DNA of 64,000 bases from positions 58,368,034-58,432,033 of the forward strand of contig OX377202.1 in assembly GCA_947396885.1 (NCBI GenBank). Reading direction: 5' to 3'. Of the stretch, positions 42,871 through 52,149 are shown piece by piece. How positions within the stretch are numbered: position 1 is the first letter of the stretch; each line of letters begins with the position of its first letter. Made by a program: the position numbers and the translations under genes. The notes beneath the pieces are model-generated. The model did no database searches. It was not told the origin of the DNA and saw only the letters and a list, made by a program, of their open reading frames with translations. The stretch comes from Heligmosomoides polygyrus polygyrus (Eukaryota; Nematoda; Chromadorea; Rhabditida; Heligmosomidae).

Positions 42871-43240
42871 AGCGTTTTCTGGCGTCTTCTATGCCTTTCC
42901 AACCCCACTTATGAGATAAATACCAAAAACTGTAAAAAAGGGACTCGTTGAGAAGGGTAGAAAATTTTGTTTAGAAATCAAGCGAGAAAAGCGGCCTAGA
43001 AATTCCAAAAGATACGAAACAGTGGCATAGAAAAGTGAGAGCTCACGCAAATAGATTGGTCAAGAAGCAAGGAAAATGACAGCAATTCTCAAAATATAAG
43101 GACGAAATCGACTGCCCATTTTTACTGATTCAAGTAAGTAGGGTTTCCGCGGTATCTTAAGATACTACGACCGCTCATCGAAGAAATTCGTCAGAAGTGA
43201 ATGTTCATGAGGAAGAATTAGAAATTAAAAACGGCGCGTA
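42871..43240. other. no gene; AT-rich hAT-like subterminal sequence
   Basis: No open frame of note. The last part leads into the GTTAA/GGTAAAT-rich subterminal region that ends at 43362. Confidence 0.35.
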
Positions 43241-43362
43241 AAATGTCGTTAATCCAATTTAACAGAAATTTTCGCAGTTAAATTTCGTTAGAAAGTTTTA
43301 ACGGAAAGTGCCGGTAAATCCGGTCAATCGGTATATCGTTAATCGTTAAACGCACACCCCTG

Positions 43363-43386
43363 CTTCAGACCCTTCCCTTGTGAGGG
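43363..43386 (-). repeat. S1 head, continuation across the hAT-like insertion
   Basis: CTTCAGACCCTTCCCTTG is the S1 head in inverse (compare ACAAGGGAAGGGTCTGAAG at 220-242). It belongs to the copy at 39210-39654. Confidence 0.7.
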
Positions 43387-43708
43387 AATTCCGCGGGGCG
43401 TAGGTTAACCTCAGTCGAAATACAACTAAAGTGCACTGTTGCCATTTTGAGGCTTCTGTTCCATCGTTTTATGCAGCAGCAAACCAGCTGTTGGGAGACG
43501 GAGCAGTGCTCTCACATCACCTTGAACTGAACGCTGTACACTATTGGAATCCTCCAATAAAAGCAATAAGCATTTACAGTGTGATAGGTGTTCCAAAGGA
43601 GAAAAAGCACAGCATACGCAAAAGAACACTAGGAGCGTGCTACGCTCGAATTCTGCGTTTTGTTGATTAATGAGTCGTCTTGTCAATAAATGAAGCCTAT
43701 CTTCATGA

Positions 43709-43845
43709 AGAGGCGCGTGGTAGCGCAGTCGCAGGAGGCGCCGGCTGTCGTATGCACTCGAGGTTCTTGGTTTAGGATCTCCGCGAAGGCCATCCAAGCC
43801 TTCCATACATCAAGGTTCTGCGAATTGGTACCAGACTTGGCATGC
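43709..43845 (+). repeat. S2 SINE, 3'-truncated
   Basis: GGCGCGTGGTAGCGCAGTCG (box A), GTTCTTGGTTTAGGATCTCC (degenerate box B), then CCATCCAAGCCTTCCATA and AATTGGTACCAGACTTG, as in 42551-42700. It ends inside the body near 43840. Confidence 0.75.
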
Positions 43846-43879
43846 TTGTGTTACACCCATACCGAGGAAGCCATCTTAT

Positions 43880-44145
43880 TCTGACGTTTCGAACTATCGT
43901 TCCATTAGCATAACGTCGATTCTTGCTAGAGCCTTTGAAAACGCTGTGAAATTATCAACAGTGAGGCATGTAGAAAACAGCGGCACTGTACCTGTTAATC
44001 AGCATGGCTTCGAACAGGAAGGATCTTTTGAGACTGCGATGCTTGTTTCTCTTGACGAACGAACAAAAGCACTTGATGAAAACTTAAATGTTGACGTAAT
44101 TTTATCTCATTTCTCCGAAGCATTTGATAGAGTCCTTCCAGGGAG
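43880..44145 (+). pseudogene. CR1-like RT fragment
   Basis: The plus strand encodes SNYRSISITSILARAFENAV then KLSTVRHVENSGTVPVNQHG and a region ending LNVDVILSHFSEAFDRV: RT blocks 1-3 (normally VDFSKAFDRV; here HFSEAFD). It breaks off at GTCCTTCCAGGGAGC and meets the TTC repeat of the opposing RTE-B. Confidence 0.72.
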
Positions 44146-44147
44146 CT

Positions 44148-44235
44148 TGTCTTCTTCTTCTTCTTCTTCTTCTTCTTCTTCTTCTTCTTTTTCTTCTTCT
44201 TCTTCTTCTTCTTCTTCTTCTTCTTCTTCTTCTTC
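44148..44235. repeat. (TTC)n microsatellite, 3' tail of RTE-B
   Basis: Nearly pure TTC for 88 bases with one TTT interruption. On the minus strand it is (GAA)n and directly follows the RTE-B coding end, as in the copy at 23912, so it is the LINE's 3' tail expanded by slippage. Confidence 0.9.
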
Positions 44236-45384
44236 AGCGTCTGTCCCGCTTCGTAGCGGGGTCCGCTATTCTGGTGTCATGACGCCACCTTTCCCGATCC
44301 AGCGCTAGATCAGGGTGGACACCAGCCGCTTTCAAGTCCGTATGTAACGTATCGGACCAACGCTGAATTCGCGCGTCCTCTAGGCCGCTTTCTAGATACT
44401 TCCAACTCAAGGCCTATCTTGCGGACGCTATCTTCCTTTCCACGCAGAACGTGGCCGTACCATCGTAAGCGAGCTTCGCGCATCTTGTCCGCTATCGGCG
44501 CGACACCGAACTTCTGCCGAATAGCTTCGTTTCGGATGCGGTCCATGCGCGTGACTCCAGCCGTCCAGCGCAGCATCTTCGTCTCCATGACGCTGAAACG
44601 CGTTTCAACTTCCTTGTCGCAGGCCAACACTCAGCGCCGTACATCGCTACTGGCCGGATGACTGCCCTGTAGATCTTTGACTTGAAGCGCTCTGGTATCT
44701 TCTTGTCGCAGAGCACCCCAGTCAAACGAGCGCCACTTGGACCAAACTGCACTCACGCGTGAATTCACTTCGACCATCAGTTTGGGGTCAGACGCGACTG
44801 CTGATCCCAGGTAATTAAAGACCGCAGTACGTGCAAGCTCAGTGCCGTCAATCTTAATGGAGCCGGACCCGTTTACGTCAGTCGTTAGGTACTCGGTCTT
44901 CTTGATGTTCAATTTGAGTCAGAATATCGCCAGGCGGTCGCACCAAGCTTGCAGCTCTCACTCGAGTTCACCTTAATCTTCGCTAGCGAGCATCACGTCG
45001 TCGGCATAAAGCAATGTCGAGGGACGGGCTTCTGAAGATCTCATGTCATGGTATCCGTGACGTCAATAAAGGAGAGTGGAGAAAGCGCAGAACCCTGGTG
45101 CACCCCGACAGAGATGGGGACCTCCATCGAGGTTCCAGCTGCAGCTTGAACTCGACTCTTTGGACAAGAGTAGAGAATTTGCACCCACTCTATGAGCTCT
45201 TCAGGAACTCCATGTTGACGCAGGGCGTACCATATCACTTCACGCAGTACGCGGTCAAGGCCTTCTCCAAGTCGAGGAAGGCGATGTGCACTGCCTTCTG
45301 TTTCTCGCGATGCTTCTCTATCAGGAGGCGGGCGGCGTGAATGGCATCAACGGTGCCACAGCTTGCCACGAAGCCGCACTGATT
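44236..45384 (-). pseudogene. RTE-B LINE, 3' half, running into the assembly gap
   Basis: From the gap leftwards on the minus strand: MIWYALRQHGVPEELIEWVQ, LYSCPKSRVQAAAGTSMEVP, GVHQGSALSPLSFI (RT blocks 3-4, 45238-45060), KIDGTELARTAVFNYLGSAV (44870), GVLCDKKIPERFKSKIYRAV (44720), MLRWTAGVTRMDRIRN, FGVAPIADKMREARLRWYGH. The YADD region is damaged near 45000. Stops and shifts between pieces make it non-functional. It is the longest RTE-B copy here. Confidence 0.85.
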
Positions 45385-45584
45385 NNNNNNNNNNNNNNNN
45401 NNNNNNNNNNNNNNNNNNNNNNNNNNNNNNNNNNNNNNNNNNNNNNNNNNNNNNNNNNNNNNNNNNNNNNNNNNNNNNNNNNNNNNNNNNNNNNNNNNNN
45501 NNNNNNNNNNNNNNNNNNNNNNNNNNNNNNNNNNNNNNNNNNNNNNNNNNNNNNNNNNNNNNNNNNNNNNNNNNNNNNNNNNNN
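45385..45584. other. assembly gap (200 N)
   Basis: Two hundred consecutive N. The round number suggests a scaffold gap of set size rather than a measured one. It falls between an RTE-B copy and a poly-G/poly-C foldback, both hard to assemble. Confidence 0.99.
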
Positions 45585-45602
45585 TGTTCTGTGCTCTCCT
45601 CC

Positions 45603-45854
45603 GCGGCGCAAATCGGGTCGGGGGGGGGGGGGGGGAAGGGTCAACATGGCCTGCCGCGGCTAGTAGCTACATACAGCGAATGTCTTATCTCCTTGTTTCG
45701 ATTACATATTCGTGTTTGATATGCTTCCTAATTGGGCAAGGGAGGGAACTCCAGGATGTAGGCAATTTTAACACGGGCGCGTCACTCGAGCCACACCCTG
45801 GAGTCCCTCCCCTGCCCAAATCCCCCCCCCCCCCCCCGACCCGATTTGCGCCGC
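45603..45854. repeat. G-rich foldback with two nested pairs of inverted arms
   Basis: Outer arms: GCGGCGCAAATCGGGTCGG plus a poly-G run (45603-45635) and the inverse, a poly-C run plus CCGACCCGATTTGCGCCGC (45822-45854). Inner arms: ATTGGGCAAGGGAGGGAACT plus CCAGG (45731-45755) and their inverse at 45797-45821. Part of the inner arm also occurs at 21529-21560. It looks like a small TIR element; flanking duplications cannot be judged because the left side is close to the gap. Confidence 0.65.
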
Positions 45855-46529
45855 TTTTCCAGTTGGGGACGCACATTGTACAGAAAGGAACGCGAACGCC
45901 TGCGTTTCTAATAAGAATATGTAACATCATTGTTGTACACTTAATTTTAACGAGATGAAGGTGTGGTACGCTCAGAATTTCTGTCACAATCCTACAACAT
46001 TGAAAGAATGGGAAGATGTGACGTCTACAGCCCGTATTTCTCCACAACGACCCCTCTCTCCCCAACGAAAAAGCGGCTTCAGTTTTGGCGACAACAAAGA
46101 GTTCATAGCGCAATCCGCGCAAAACAGGATCGCCTTGGAACTTTGCTACAACGAAGAAAACTTGAAGTGATGATACTCGGAGACAAATAACATCATCGGC
46201 ATTAACACGACATGCAGAAGCGTCAAAAATGCTGAACAAGCTTCAAAAATTGTAACACCACAGTGAAGGTGCAAGCCTAACTAACTCGAAACGACTTGGA
46301 GTTAGCGCGCTCTAATCGAACGCAGAGATTGCGTTGGGCGCGGCGCGGTCGTACGCGCCGGACAGCTGGTCTGCATTTACATGAGATCCATATTCTCCGA
46401 AGTGCCCGTTCTTTACGTGGCGAGAAATAGATCATGAGAGTACCAATCCGAAGTGGTTAATCAGAAACAGAAACATAGTTTAAATCCCAATCCCATAGTC
46501 ACTCTTCCTATGTACCCTCCCCCGCTAAT
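45855..46529. other. no recognised gene
   Basis: Short open frames only. 46270-46370 is locally GC-rich (GCGTTGGGCGCGGCGCGG) without a recognisable motif. Confidence 0.3.
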
Positions 46530-47085
46530 ACATACGAGTCAAGCACGCACATGTGACACTGAGTCTCCAGTCACTTGTCACCACCACGTTGCCACGACGT
46601 CTGTGACACTTCTGTACCACGACACACGTACCACGGCATCTGTGACCCGTCTTCAGAAATCCGACGCACATAGGAAAAGGGAAAATACTGGTCCCACTTA
46701 TTCCCCCCTCTTTGCTCATCCCCTCTTCACTGGTCCCCCTCCTACTAGTCCACGTACTCGGAATCCCTACGCAAGTTGGACGTCTGCGGCACGTCTTCTA
46801 AATCCCTGCACAGGTTGGACGATGTTGAGGGAAGATACTGTTCCCCTTCTTCCCCACCCCCCCCCCTCTAGTGGTCTCGCTTTTCTGATCCCCACTTCAC
46901 TGCCCCCCCCCCCTCCCTTACCGGTATTACTCGGAATCCCTACGCAAGTTGGACGTCTGCTGCACATTTTCTGAATCCCGTCACAAGTTGGACGACGTCT
47001 AGGGCACGTCTTCTGATTCCTGACACACGTTGGACGACATCTGCCGCACGTATTCTGAATCCCGGCGCTTGGCACTTGATCCTCA
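46530..47085. repeat. minisatellite array M1, left (C-rich orientation)
   Basis: Degenerate units of about 40 bases built on TCTGAATCCC, ACGCAAGTTGGACG and TCTGCNGCACGT recur from about 46745 to 47070, after a related ACGACGTCTGTGACAC array at 46590-46650. Poly-C-rich stretches with CTGGTCCC/CACTGGTCC lie between. The inverse array is at 50975-51380. Confidence 0.7.
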
Positions 47086-47279
47086 TCCATGCCCTGATGC
47101 GTAAATATAGTAAACTTAGACGATCACGGATATCCGTCAGGGATATAGTCCAGCAATCCCCCATGGCTAAGCTCAAAGAAAACCCGACTGGCATACGCCG
47201 CCCTGTCGTAGTCTCTTGGCTTCAGTCCCCCCTCCGCGTGACTGACAACGTGACCCACGGATTAAGCGAATTACATATA

Positions 47280-47439
47280 GGCCTGTGTTATACTCCCGCG
47301 GGAGCATCCGCGGAACGTCCGCGGACGAAGGGTGCACCGCGGACGGCGGGCGTGGCAGGGCGCGGCGATTGGCCAGGTGAGGGTCTCGACGCGATTCCCG
47401 CCCTTCCGCGGATGCTCCCGCGGGAGTATAACTCAGGCC
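47280..47439. mobile_element. Harbinger-like GC-rich MITE, 160 bp
   Basis: The inverted ends are GGCCTGTGTTATACTCCCGC and, reverse complemented, GGCCTGAGTTATACTCCCGC, continuing GGGAGCATCCGCGGAA. The flanks ATA at 47277-47279 and 47440-47442 are a 3-bp duplication. The interior GCACCGCGGACGGCGGGCGT is shared with the MITE at 8817-9221. It is the shortest and cleanest copy of the family. Confidence 0.82.
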
Positions 47440-47590
47440 ATAGTAAGATGATAAATGGAAAAAAGAATGACACTGCAGAAAATCGATAATTTGGTCAATA
47501 TCGTTTGTTAGCGATCGATACTTCAAAAACAAACTTCATATTCGCGTTCAACGACTTCGATTACCACAGGGCTGAGGTTTCGGCCCGCTG

Positions 47591-47593
<3 letters not shown>

Positions 47594-47621
<28 letters not shown>
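47594..47621. repeat. (TA)n microsatellite
   Basis: Uninterrupted TA dinucleotides followed by TGGGGAGGGGGA, which forms the left target duplication of RTE-C. Confidence 0.95.
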
Positions 47622-47887
47622 GGGGAGGGGGAGGGCCGAGTTAGCCTAGTGGTTATTAGTGTAGTTTCATGCACAAGCGGTCACAGCCACTTCCCTAGAT
47701 CCGGCTCCGGCACGCCATGCCCTGCAAAAATTGCAAAAATGGCAACGGTTCCAGCGTCAGGCCCAGGTTGACAGGCCGGCTGATGGAGAAACCTCGTCAC
47801 AAAACCATGATCACAAGTCGCAATAGAATCAGTGTAAAGGCTAGGACGTCACCCTGAAGTGGCGCACAGAACCCCCGCCAGAGTTCT

Positions 47888-48620
47888 GTGGTCACTATGC
47901 GAGTGCTACTGAGGGCCGAACGACCTCGGCTAAAGAAGCTAGTTCGACTGGGGACTCTGAATGTGGGAACGCTGACCGCGAGATCTAGGGAAGTGGCTGA
48001 CCCGATGAAGCGCAGAAGGATACAAGTCCTGTGTCTGCAGGAAACGCGATGGAAAGGGGCGAAAGCCAGGGAGATCGGAGAAGGGGTCAAGCTGTGCTAC
48101 AACGAAGAGGACACCAAGAGGAACGGGGTAGGGATAGCTGTCGCGGATTCCCTCAAGGATTCAGTGGCAGCTGTCCAAAGAATAAACGACCGCATCATGT
48201 CACTGCGGCTGGACACGAACGAGGGTTACTGGACCATCATGTCTGTCTACGCTCCGCAGACCGGATGCTCCGAGCACGGCAAGGATGACTTCTACCTCTC
48301 GCTCGAGGAAGCCATAAGGTCCGTACCAGAAGGCGACTACCTCTCCATAGCAGGGAACATGAACGGGCATGTGGGGAGTGGCAGAAGAGGAGTGGAAAGG
48401 GTTCATGGAGGAAAAGGGATCGGTCTGGTAAACCCGGATGGTGAACGAATTCTGGATCTGGCTATTGCCCACGACCTGGCTGTCTGTAGCACCTTCTTCG
48501 CGAAGAGGGAGAGCCAGAGGTGACCTATGCTAGCGGAGGAAGAAGGACGGAAGTCGACCACATCCTGGTTTGAAGGGCTACCTTGAAAACAGTCCGGGAT
48601 GTGAAGGTCATTCCGGGAGA
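47888..48620 (+). pseudogene. RTE-C AP endonuclease domain (mutated)
   Basis: Reads VRLGTLNVGTLTARSREVAD, LCLQETRWKGAKAREIG, a GVGIAVADSLKDSVAAVQRI segment, WTIMSVYAPQTG, then YLSIAGNMNGHVGSG. The usual catalytic GDxN block is GNMN here: Asp to Asn (AAC) at the position that normally binds metal. The frame stops after KRESQR (48521-48523). The next stretch, EVDHILV then a TGA and RATLKTVRDV, carries the SQHRPLVADL block in the following frame. The start ATG could be 47888 or slightly later. Confidence 0.85.
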
Positions 48621-49455
48621 AGACGTGGCATCACAGCATAGACCCTTGGTAGCCGACCTTAGCATACCTCTACCCACCAGGCCCAATGTGAGGACTGAAC
48701 CCACGATCCGATGGTGGAGACTGCGGCCTGCAGAGCGGAACGAGCTAGGAAGGGCAGTGCTCGAAGCCGGCCTTCCAGATCCAGCTGGTCCCGTGAATGA
48801 GACCTGGAGGAGGGTAGCCGAAACAATCCTGAGATGTGCCAAGGAAACTCTGGGAGAAACAAAGGGAGGAACCAGAGGGGATAAATCGGCATGGTTCTGG
48901 AACGAAGAGGTGCAGGCTGCGGTGAAGAGGAAGAAGGAAGCCTACAAGCTGTGGCAGAAGACGAGGGCTCCCGAGCATCTCACAGCCTACAGGAAGCTGA
49001 AGAGGCTGGCAAAAACAGCTGTAGCGACGGCAAAGAACGCGGAAATGGATGCCCTGTACAAGAAACTAGACGGGCCAGAGGGAGAGAAGTTTGCCATCCG
49101 CCTGGCCAAGGCGCGTCATAGAGCTAGCCTCGACATTCGAGTAGTGAAGACTGTGAAGAGTGCTGACGGTAGGGTGTTACGGAAGCCGGTCGAGGTCAGA
49201 GAGAGATGGGAGGAGTACTTCAAGGAACTCCTGAACGAGGAGTTCCCTCGTCGGGAGGCCGAGGAAGAACAACCAACGGAAGGACCCATCCCACCCTGGA
49301 CGCAAGAAGAGGTTCGCAAGGCCATAGGGAAGATGAAACTCGGAAAGGCAGCAGGGCCTGACGGTGTGCCAGTAGAGGCTTGGAAGGTGCTCAGGGACCT
49401 CGGAATCAACTGGCTGACGCAGTTCCTTAACAGAATCAGGAAAGAAGATGCCTGA
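48583..49455 (+). pseudogene. RTE-C linker and RT N-terminal region
   Basis: Starts with the end of the endonuclease (SQHRPLVADL), then a basic linker (KSAWFWNEEVQAAVKRKKEA, RKLKRLAKTAVATAKNAEMD) and ERWEEYFKELLNEEFPRRE, and GKAAGPDGVPVEAWKVL, RT block 0-1. It terminates at RKEDA TGA (49453-49455) because of a small tandem duplication: GCCTGATGACTG occurs at about 49449 and again at about 49466. Confidence 0.85.
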
Positions 49456-49464
49456 TGACTGCAG

Positions 49465-50166
49465 GTGCCTGATGACTGGAGGAACAACACCATAGTCCCC
49501 ATCTTCAAGCAGAAGGGAGACGCTTCCGAATGCTCCAACTACCGAGGGATCAAACTGATCTCACACACGATGAAGATCTACGAACGACTGGTCGACTCAA
49601 GGCTGAGGGAGATGGTACCCATCTCCCAGGTGCAGTGGGGCTTCTTGCCTGAGAGGTCCACCACAGACGCCATCTTCATTGCTCGTCAGGTGATGGAGAA
49701 ATATCGGGAGAAACGAAAACCCTGCTACCTGGTATTCCTGGACCTGGAGAAGGCCTACGACAGGCTAGCTCGGGCCGTAATCTGGAATGCCCTTCGAGGG
49801 AGAGGTGTCCCGGAACGTCTGATCACGGTCATAAGGGACATGTACGAGGGCTCGAAAGCGGCGATACGAACTCCACACGGGGTGACAAGGAAAGTGGACA
49901 TCACAGTGGGGGCACACCAAGGGTCGGCTCTGAGCCCGTTCCTCTTCCTGCTGACACTTGATTCTATAGTGAACCACCTTGAGGAAGGCCCTCTCAGAAC
50001 GATCCTCTACGCGGACGACATCGCCCTAGTAGCCGACAACCAGGAGGAGCTGGAGGAGAAGGTCCAGCTGTGGCAGAGAGCCCTCGCGGACAACGGCCTA
50101 CGGCTGAACGTGAAGAAGACAAAGTTTATCAGCTCTGAGCAGTGCGCTGGATCGATCCTAGACTGA
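49465..50166 (+). pseudogene. RTE-C reverse transcriptase catalytic region
   Basis: MPDDWRNNTIVPIFKQKGDA, YRGIKLISHTMKIYERLVDS, QWGFLPERSTTDAIFIARQV, YLVFLDLEKAYDRLARAVIW, VGAHQGSALSPFLFLLTLDS, ILYADDIALVADNQEELEEK: all RT blocks with the catalytic YADD. One frame holds through ILD, where a TGA (50164-50166) stands in place of a sense codon. This is the best-preserved RT in the window. Confidence 0.9.
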
Positions 50167-50729
50167 CAAGGGGAAACGATCGAGAAGGTGGAAGAATTCC
50201 GCTACCTCGGAAGTGACCTATCCGAGGAAGGAAGTGTGGACCAGGCGGTCAGGGGACGGATAAACGCAGCCTGGCTCAAGTGGAGGGAGTCCACAGGGAT
50301 CCTCTGCGACCGTAGATGCTCCAGGACGCTCAAAGGCAAGCTCTATAGAACAGTTGTGAGACCTGTCCTCCTCTACGGCAGTGAGTGCTGGACCCTGGGT
50401 AAGGCGCAGGAGCGGCAACTGCACGCGGCGGAGATGAGGATGCTGAGGTGGGCATGTGGATGGACCCGTCGGGACAGGGTGCGAAACGAGGATGTTAGGG
50501 CAGTGATGAAGACTGCCCGATCCAGCTGAAGATGAGAGAGCAGCGCCTGAGGTGGTATGGACACGTCCTCAGAAGACCAGAGGATCACCCCACAAGGTTG
50601 GCCCTAGATTTCGAGGCACCCGGAAAGCGTCCGAGGGGAGCCCCAAGGAAAAGATGGAAGGACGTCATCAAGAGAGATCTCGCCGAAGTCGGCGCCACGG
50701 CAGATGACGCCCTTGATAGGATGAGGTGA
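50167..50729 (+). pseudogene. RTE-C C-terminal domain
   Basis: Continues EKVEEFRYLGSDLSEEGSVD, LYRTVVRPVLLYGSECWTLG, MLRWACGWTRRDRVRNEDVR, then after a one-step frame change at about 50515 KMREQRLRWYGHVLRRPEDH, RPRGAPRKRWKDVIKRDLAE, DDALDRMR and a TGA at 50727-50729. The pattern matches the post-RT domain of RTE-A and RTE-B. The GAA tail follows 50 bases later. Confidence 0.88.
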
Positions 50730-50812
50730 CGACAGATCACAAGAACAGCGAACCCTGCGACTGCGCGGGACTAAACGCTGAGAAGAAGAAGAAGAATATA
50801 TGGGGAGGGGGA

Positions 50813-50974
50813 CTGAAGCCAAAAGATGCCTACGACAGTACGGCGTATGTTAGCCGGGCTTTCTTTAAACTTAATCATGGGCGATTGATGGCGAGTTATG
50901 TCCTTGGCGACTGATCGGCCAAGTATGCGAGATATTCAAGGGGCAACGCGTCAGAGTATGAGTGGGAACCGAGT
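50813..50974. other. host flank of RTE-C, no gene
   Basis: The sequence resumes from the target site. Short repeats such as GATTGATGGCGAGTTATG and GGCGACTGATCGGCCAAG suggest a weak tandem structure. Confidence 0.3.
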
Positions 50975-51380
50975 GCAAAGCGTAGAGATTCAGGAGGCGT
51001 GCTGAAGACGTCGTCCAACTTGCGTAGGGATTCAAAAGTCTTGCTGAAGACGTCGTCTAACGTGCGTAGGTATTCAGAAGACCTTCGCTAGACGTAGTCA
51101 GTCAAGATTCTGAAGACCTGCGCTAGACGTCGTCCAATGTGAGTAGGGTTTGGGAAGACGTGCTGAAGACGTCGTTCAACGTGCGTAGGGATTTATTTAA
51201 CTTTAGGGATTCCGAGTAAGGGCCACTGGAAGGGGGGGGAGGCGTGAATAGGGGGGAGGGGGAGGACCAGCATTTTCCCTCAACATCGTATGTGTGTCGG
51301 ATTTCTGAAGACGGCTTACAGAAGTCGTGGCACGTGTGTCAGAGTGCAGAAGGAGTGTCACAGACGTCGTGGCAATTCTG
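50975..51380. repeat. minisatellite array M1, right (inverse of 46530-47085)
   Basis: Units of about 40 bases: GCTGAAGACGTCGTCCAACG then TGCGTAGGGATTCAGAAG, at about 51000, 51040, 51080, 51120 and 51160, with variation. A G-rich block (51228-51265) and a GACGTCGTGGCA/GTGTCACAG array (51330-51372) follow. These are the inverse of the elements of the left array, in mirror order. Confidence 0.75.
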
Positions 51381-52149
51381 TTCTCGGGGTTTGATGTTTA
51401 GCGGCCGCTACATGATACACCAATCGACGTATCATGTACTTGCGCACTTCATGGAATGCTGCAATAGCACTAACTAGGGAAGGCCTCCAATGGAACTTCA
51501 AGTTGAGACCAGGGTCACTAGAGAGAGAGCTCGGAATGCTGATTACGAATATGGGTGTCATAACTGCAAAATGAAACTCCTGAGCGAGTTATGACCTGCC
51601 GAAGTTGAGTGGCCTGACCGCAGGCTGTCCGTGCGACAGAGCCGGCGCGAGAATGATGAGTCAAAGGGGCTCCGTTGAACTCCATTCGCAGTTACTGGTT
51701 TCCCTGAGTTAATGAGTAGTGGAATGATTTTTTCAAATTTTCTGTTCTGATAGTGACTTTTTACTATTGCATCCTAAGTCCTAGATTTAAACGCATCTAA
51801 GGAACTGCTAAGCTTCCTGGTCATTCAAAGAGTGAAAGCTTTTGGTTGAAACACTGTTCAAATGTTAAGTTTTGAGATTAAGTTTTTTTTAGTAAAGTTT
51901 TTGAATCGACAACTTTTTCGACTTTCATGAAACGTTCGAAAGATGCATGACCAGAAGGCAAGGAAATTGAAAAAGGAAAAGAGTTGGCCAGAGAACTGCC
52001 TAGCTTGGACTGAAAATAATACTATAAATGAAGGCTGAATAACCTTGTATGAACATTAGCAGAAAACCTACAAAAATTTAGCTGTACTGCACTACACCTC
52101 AGGTAACTCTTACGATTTACAATTTACGAAATTTCGAATCTACTTTACG
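51381..52149. other. no recognised gene; one short hairpin
   Basis: TACATGATAC and GTATCATGTA form a perfect 10-bp stem with a 10-base loop at 51407-51436. The rest is AT-rich with short frames. Confidence 0.35.

Larger units (their letters stand above)
39655..43362. mobile_element. hAT-like TIR element 2, 3.7 kb, non-autonomous
   Basis: The ends are CAGGGGTGTGC at left and GCACACCCCTG at right, flanked by CTTCGGAC (39647-39654) and CTTCAGAC (43363-43370), an 8-bp duplication with one change. Subterminal GGTAAA/CGGTAAAT motifs on both sides match hAT-like element 1. The interior holds an inverted S1-like pair, unassigned sequence, an S2 SINE and AT-rich DNA, but no hAT transposase. Removing it restores an S1 copy, which confirms the boundaries. 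Confidence 0.82.
47633..50795 (+). mobile_element. RTE-C LINE, full length, with 17-bp target duplication
   Basis: The 17-bp direct repeat ATATATGGGGAGGGGGA at 47616-47632 and 50796-50812 flanks a 3.16-kb element. It has a short leader, one endonuclease-RT coding region and a (GAA)n tail (50781-50795). The leader begins GGGCCGAGTTAGCCTAGTGG, which looks like a tRNA box A. Full length plus an exact duplication indicates a complete, relatively recent insertion. Several frame lesions and an altered endonuclease motif make it inactive. It differs in sequence from RTE-A and RTE-B. Confidence 0.92.

Noticed and set aside
43946..44308. 120-codon protein with a poly-Ser tract
   Set aside because: The Ser run is the (TTC)n tail of an antisense RTE-B read as protein; only the first part is a CR1 RT scrap.
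45286..45719. open frames crossing the gap
   Set aside because: They exist only because N codons are not stops.
46453..46974. 173-codon Pro/Thr-rich open frame
   Set aside because: Covers the C-rich minisatellite; composition is explained by the repeat and there is no conserved motif.
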